Shown here: positions 62,856 to 64,000 of the stretch, piece by piece | Layout of the letters: each line of letters opens with the position of its first letter | How positions within the stretch are numbered: position 1 is the stretch's first letter | DNA from: Picocystis sp. L7 | Taxonomy: Eukaryota; Chlorophyta; Picocystophyceae; Picocystales; Picocystaceae | DNA length: 64,000 bases | Assembly (NCBI GenBank): GCA_020975725.1 | Contig: QXJR01000011.1 | Span: forward strand, 186,001 to 250,000 | Direction of reading: 5' to 3' | Program-made: the position numbers and the translations under genes | Notes under the pieces: model-generated | Databases searched by the model: none | The model's input: the letters and a program-made list of their open reading frames with translations, nothing else | Told to the model about the DNA's origin: nothing

Positions 62856-63762
62856 TTAGCAGTAGCATGAAGAGGGACCCCTTCGGTCCTCGACTGGTGT
62901 GTGCATGCGAAGTATCTGGCCGTTTTGCGATGGTCCTAGCAGATCTGGCGTTTCCACGATTCGATCGATGAGTTCGCCGTAGGCCCGATGTACACCATCC
63001 TTCTCTTTTGCCGACGCCTCGTAGTAGATGCAATCGTGTTCCCTGGCAAAAGCCATACCTTCCGCATGGGTCACCGTCCTTTCCTCATCCTATGAACCAG
63101 GGAGTGCAACGACGTCAGTATCGACGAACGGGGTGTCCACCACGCATGTTCGTCTGCACGAGCGCTCACCATATCGATTTTATTGCCAATGACCATCCTG
63201 ACGCTTTTTTCGATAGTGGTGTAGGTGTCTACCTCTTTCATCCAGATTTCCAGCAGGTTTTGGAACGTTTCCCGACGGGTCACATCAAACACTAGCTCGT
63301 GGCACATACTTGCACGGTCAGCCTTCACGTTTCAAAATCCGACCATTCAGCCGCACGCTTCACCTTTGTCTCACCAAAGATGATGCCGTGTGTGTCTCGA
63401 TAGAAGGAGCTGGTGAGTGTCCTAAACTTCTCTTGTCCTGCGGTGTCCCACACGGCCAGTCTCAGATTCTTCCCTTTGGCGTGTACGGTTTTGAGCTTGA
63501 AGTCCACTCCTATGGTTGGCGACAGCTCCTCATATTCTTCGTCAATGTAGCACATCAGGAGGCTTTCCATTGTGCGAGGTGGCGGTTGGTCAGCTCCAGT
63601 TTCCCATGGCTTGTTACCTTCACCATCGTTTCGATTCCCTTTCTATCCGGACGAGGACGGCACCACGTGGGTTCCATGTTCGCACCTGCTCTTTCCTACG
63701 CCGGATTCTCCCACCAGGAGCAGCTTCACGTGGTGATCTGGACGTGCGCTCTTCGCGTCCAT
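62856..63762 (-). CDS. RAB18: Rab18/RABC-type small GTPase, four exons
   Basis: Rab18/RABC regulates ER-lipid droplet and ER-Golgi membrane traffic. Exons on the minus strand are 63762-63686, 63562-63375, 63291-63170 and 63089-62856, for 206 residues. The product has the P-loop GESGVGKSS, effector [37 protein letters not shown] and the SAK motif EASAKEKDG, ending in CYC for geranylgeranylation. Rab18 traits include LTSSFYR and [13 protein letters not shown]. Introns are 123, 83 and 80 nt with donors GTGCG, GTGAG and GTGAG and CTGAC boxes. Intron 1 splits the P-loop serine codon and intron 2 the codon before FDVTR. Stops are about 50 bp from the DDT gene's stop on the opposite strand. Confidence 0.94.
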
Positions 63763-63962
63763 CGCACCACGCGACGCGACAGGAGGAGACGATCTGTGCC
63801 CGTCGAGGATGGGGTGGGACCGACAGGCACCGGTCCTCTGCGGGTCGCGTCCGTCGAGGGGTGCCTTGGGCGAACGTGTGAATTCGAGGTTACATCGAAA
63901 GGAAGGGGAGGGAACAGGGACGAGTTAAGGAAGGTGAAACGAGCTAACAAGGAGGAGGAGGC

Positions 63963-64000
63963 GATGGACGTGCAAAGAAACTCAAGCGACGAACGTCAAC
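63963..64000 (+). CDS. Possible start of a truncated gene at the window edge
   Basis: A purine-rich lead (AGGAGGAGGAGGCG) precedes an ATG at 63963 with 12 codons to the edge. A GTTAAG box lies about 35 bp upstream, as at other promoters here. It would be divergent from Rab18. Too short to identify. Confidence 0.2.

Noticed and set aside
1-64000. Retroelements, virus-derived elements, CRISPR arrays, rRNA genes
   Set aside because: No reverse transcriptase, integrase, capsid-like or transposase motif, no long terminal repeats, no regular spacer arrays and no rRNA-like sequence were seen by eye.

Overview
This window looks like nuclear DNA of a green-lineage (Viridiplantae) alga, probably an early-diverging, compact one. 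That is inference. The evidence is an ARP7-type actin-related protein (a family described from plants), plant-like PA200, cystathionine gamma-synthase, MPP6, CP5-type START protein, a FOUR LIPS-like R2R3 MYB and the chloroplast lipid permease TGD1, alongside ordinary eukaryotic genes with spliceosomal introns. I cannot name the species.

I support 25 protein genes plus two weaker candidates. Fifteen look like single continuous exons. Ten carry short introns, 18 in all, mostly near the 5' end. These introns share an unusually rigid signal: a donor of GTGCG or GTACG in 15 of 18 and a CTGAC branch-like box in all 18. Several proteins become full length only when these introns are removed (eIF1A, MPP6, RPSA, Rab18, CGS, PAC2, CLEC16A).

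Layout, left to right. 0.2-5 kb: eIF1A and an AT-hook/coiled-coil protein. 7.4-13 kb: plastid lipid permease TGD1, a diacylglycerol-lipase-like protein and an RlmL-type rRNA methylase. 13.5-20 kb: proteasome chaperone PAC2 and proteasome activator PA200, tail to tail. 20.7-30 kb: a chromatin/elongation group (BRE1, ARP7, IWS1) with a VHL beta-domain protein. 30-37 kb: ALG7, exosome cofactor MPP6, a START-domain protein and Tousled-like kinase. 40.6-44 kb: R2R3 MYB and ribosomal protein RPSA. 44-50 kb: organellar leucyl-tRNA synthetase and a SAP-domain tRNase Z. 50-58 kb: CLEC16A, RBBP6/MPE1 and cystathionine gamma-synthase. 58-64 kb: a plastid/cyanobacterial-looking unknown, a DDT-domain protein and Rab18.

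Genes often meet tail to tail with 40-220 bp between stops. Between them lie larger gene-free, often AT-richer blocks (0.9-3.4, 5.2-7.4, 24.4-25.8, 27.1-28.5, 37.2-40.6 and 59.6-61.3 kb). I find no convincing genes in these, but some hold inverted repeats. Putative promoters carry recurring short motifs: GTTAAG boxes, telo-box-like TTTAGGG, GGGTTCGAACCC-type palindromes, and paired E2F-like sites ahead of the Tousled-like kinase. I saw no retroelement, virus-derived element, CRISPR array, rRNA or tRNA gene.
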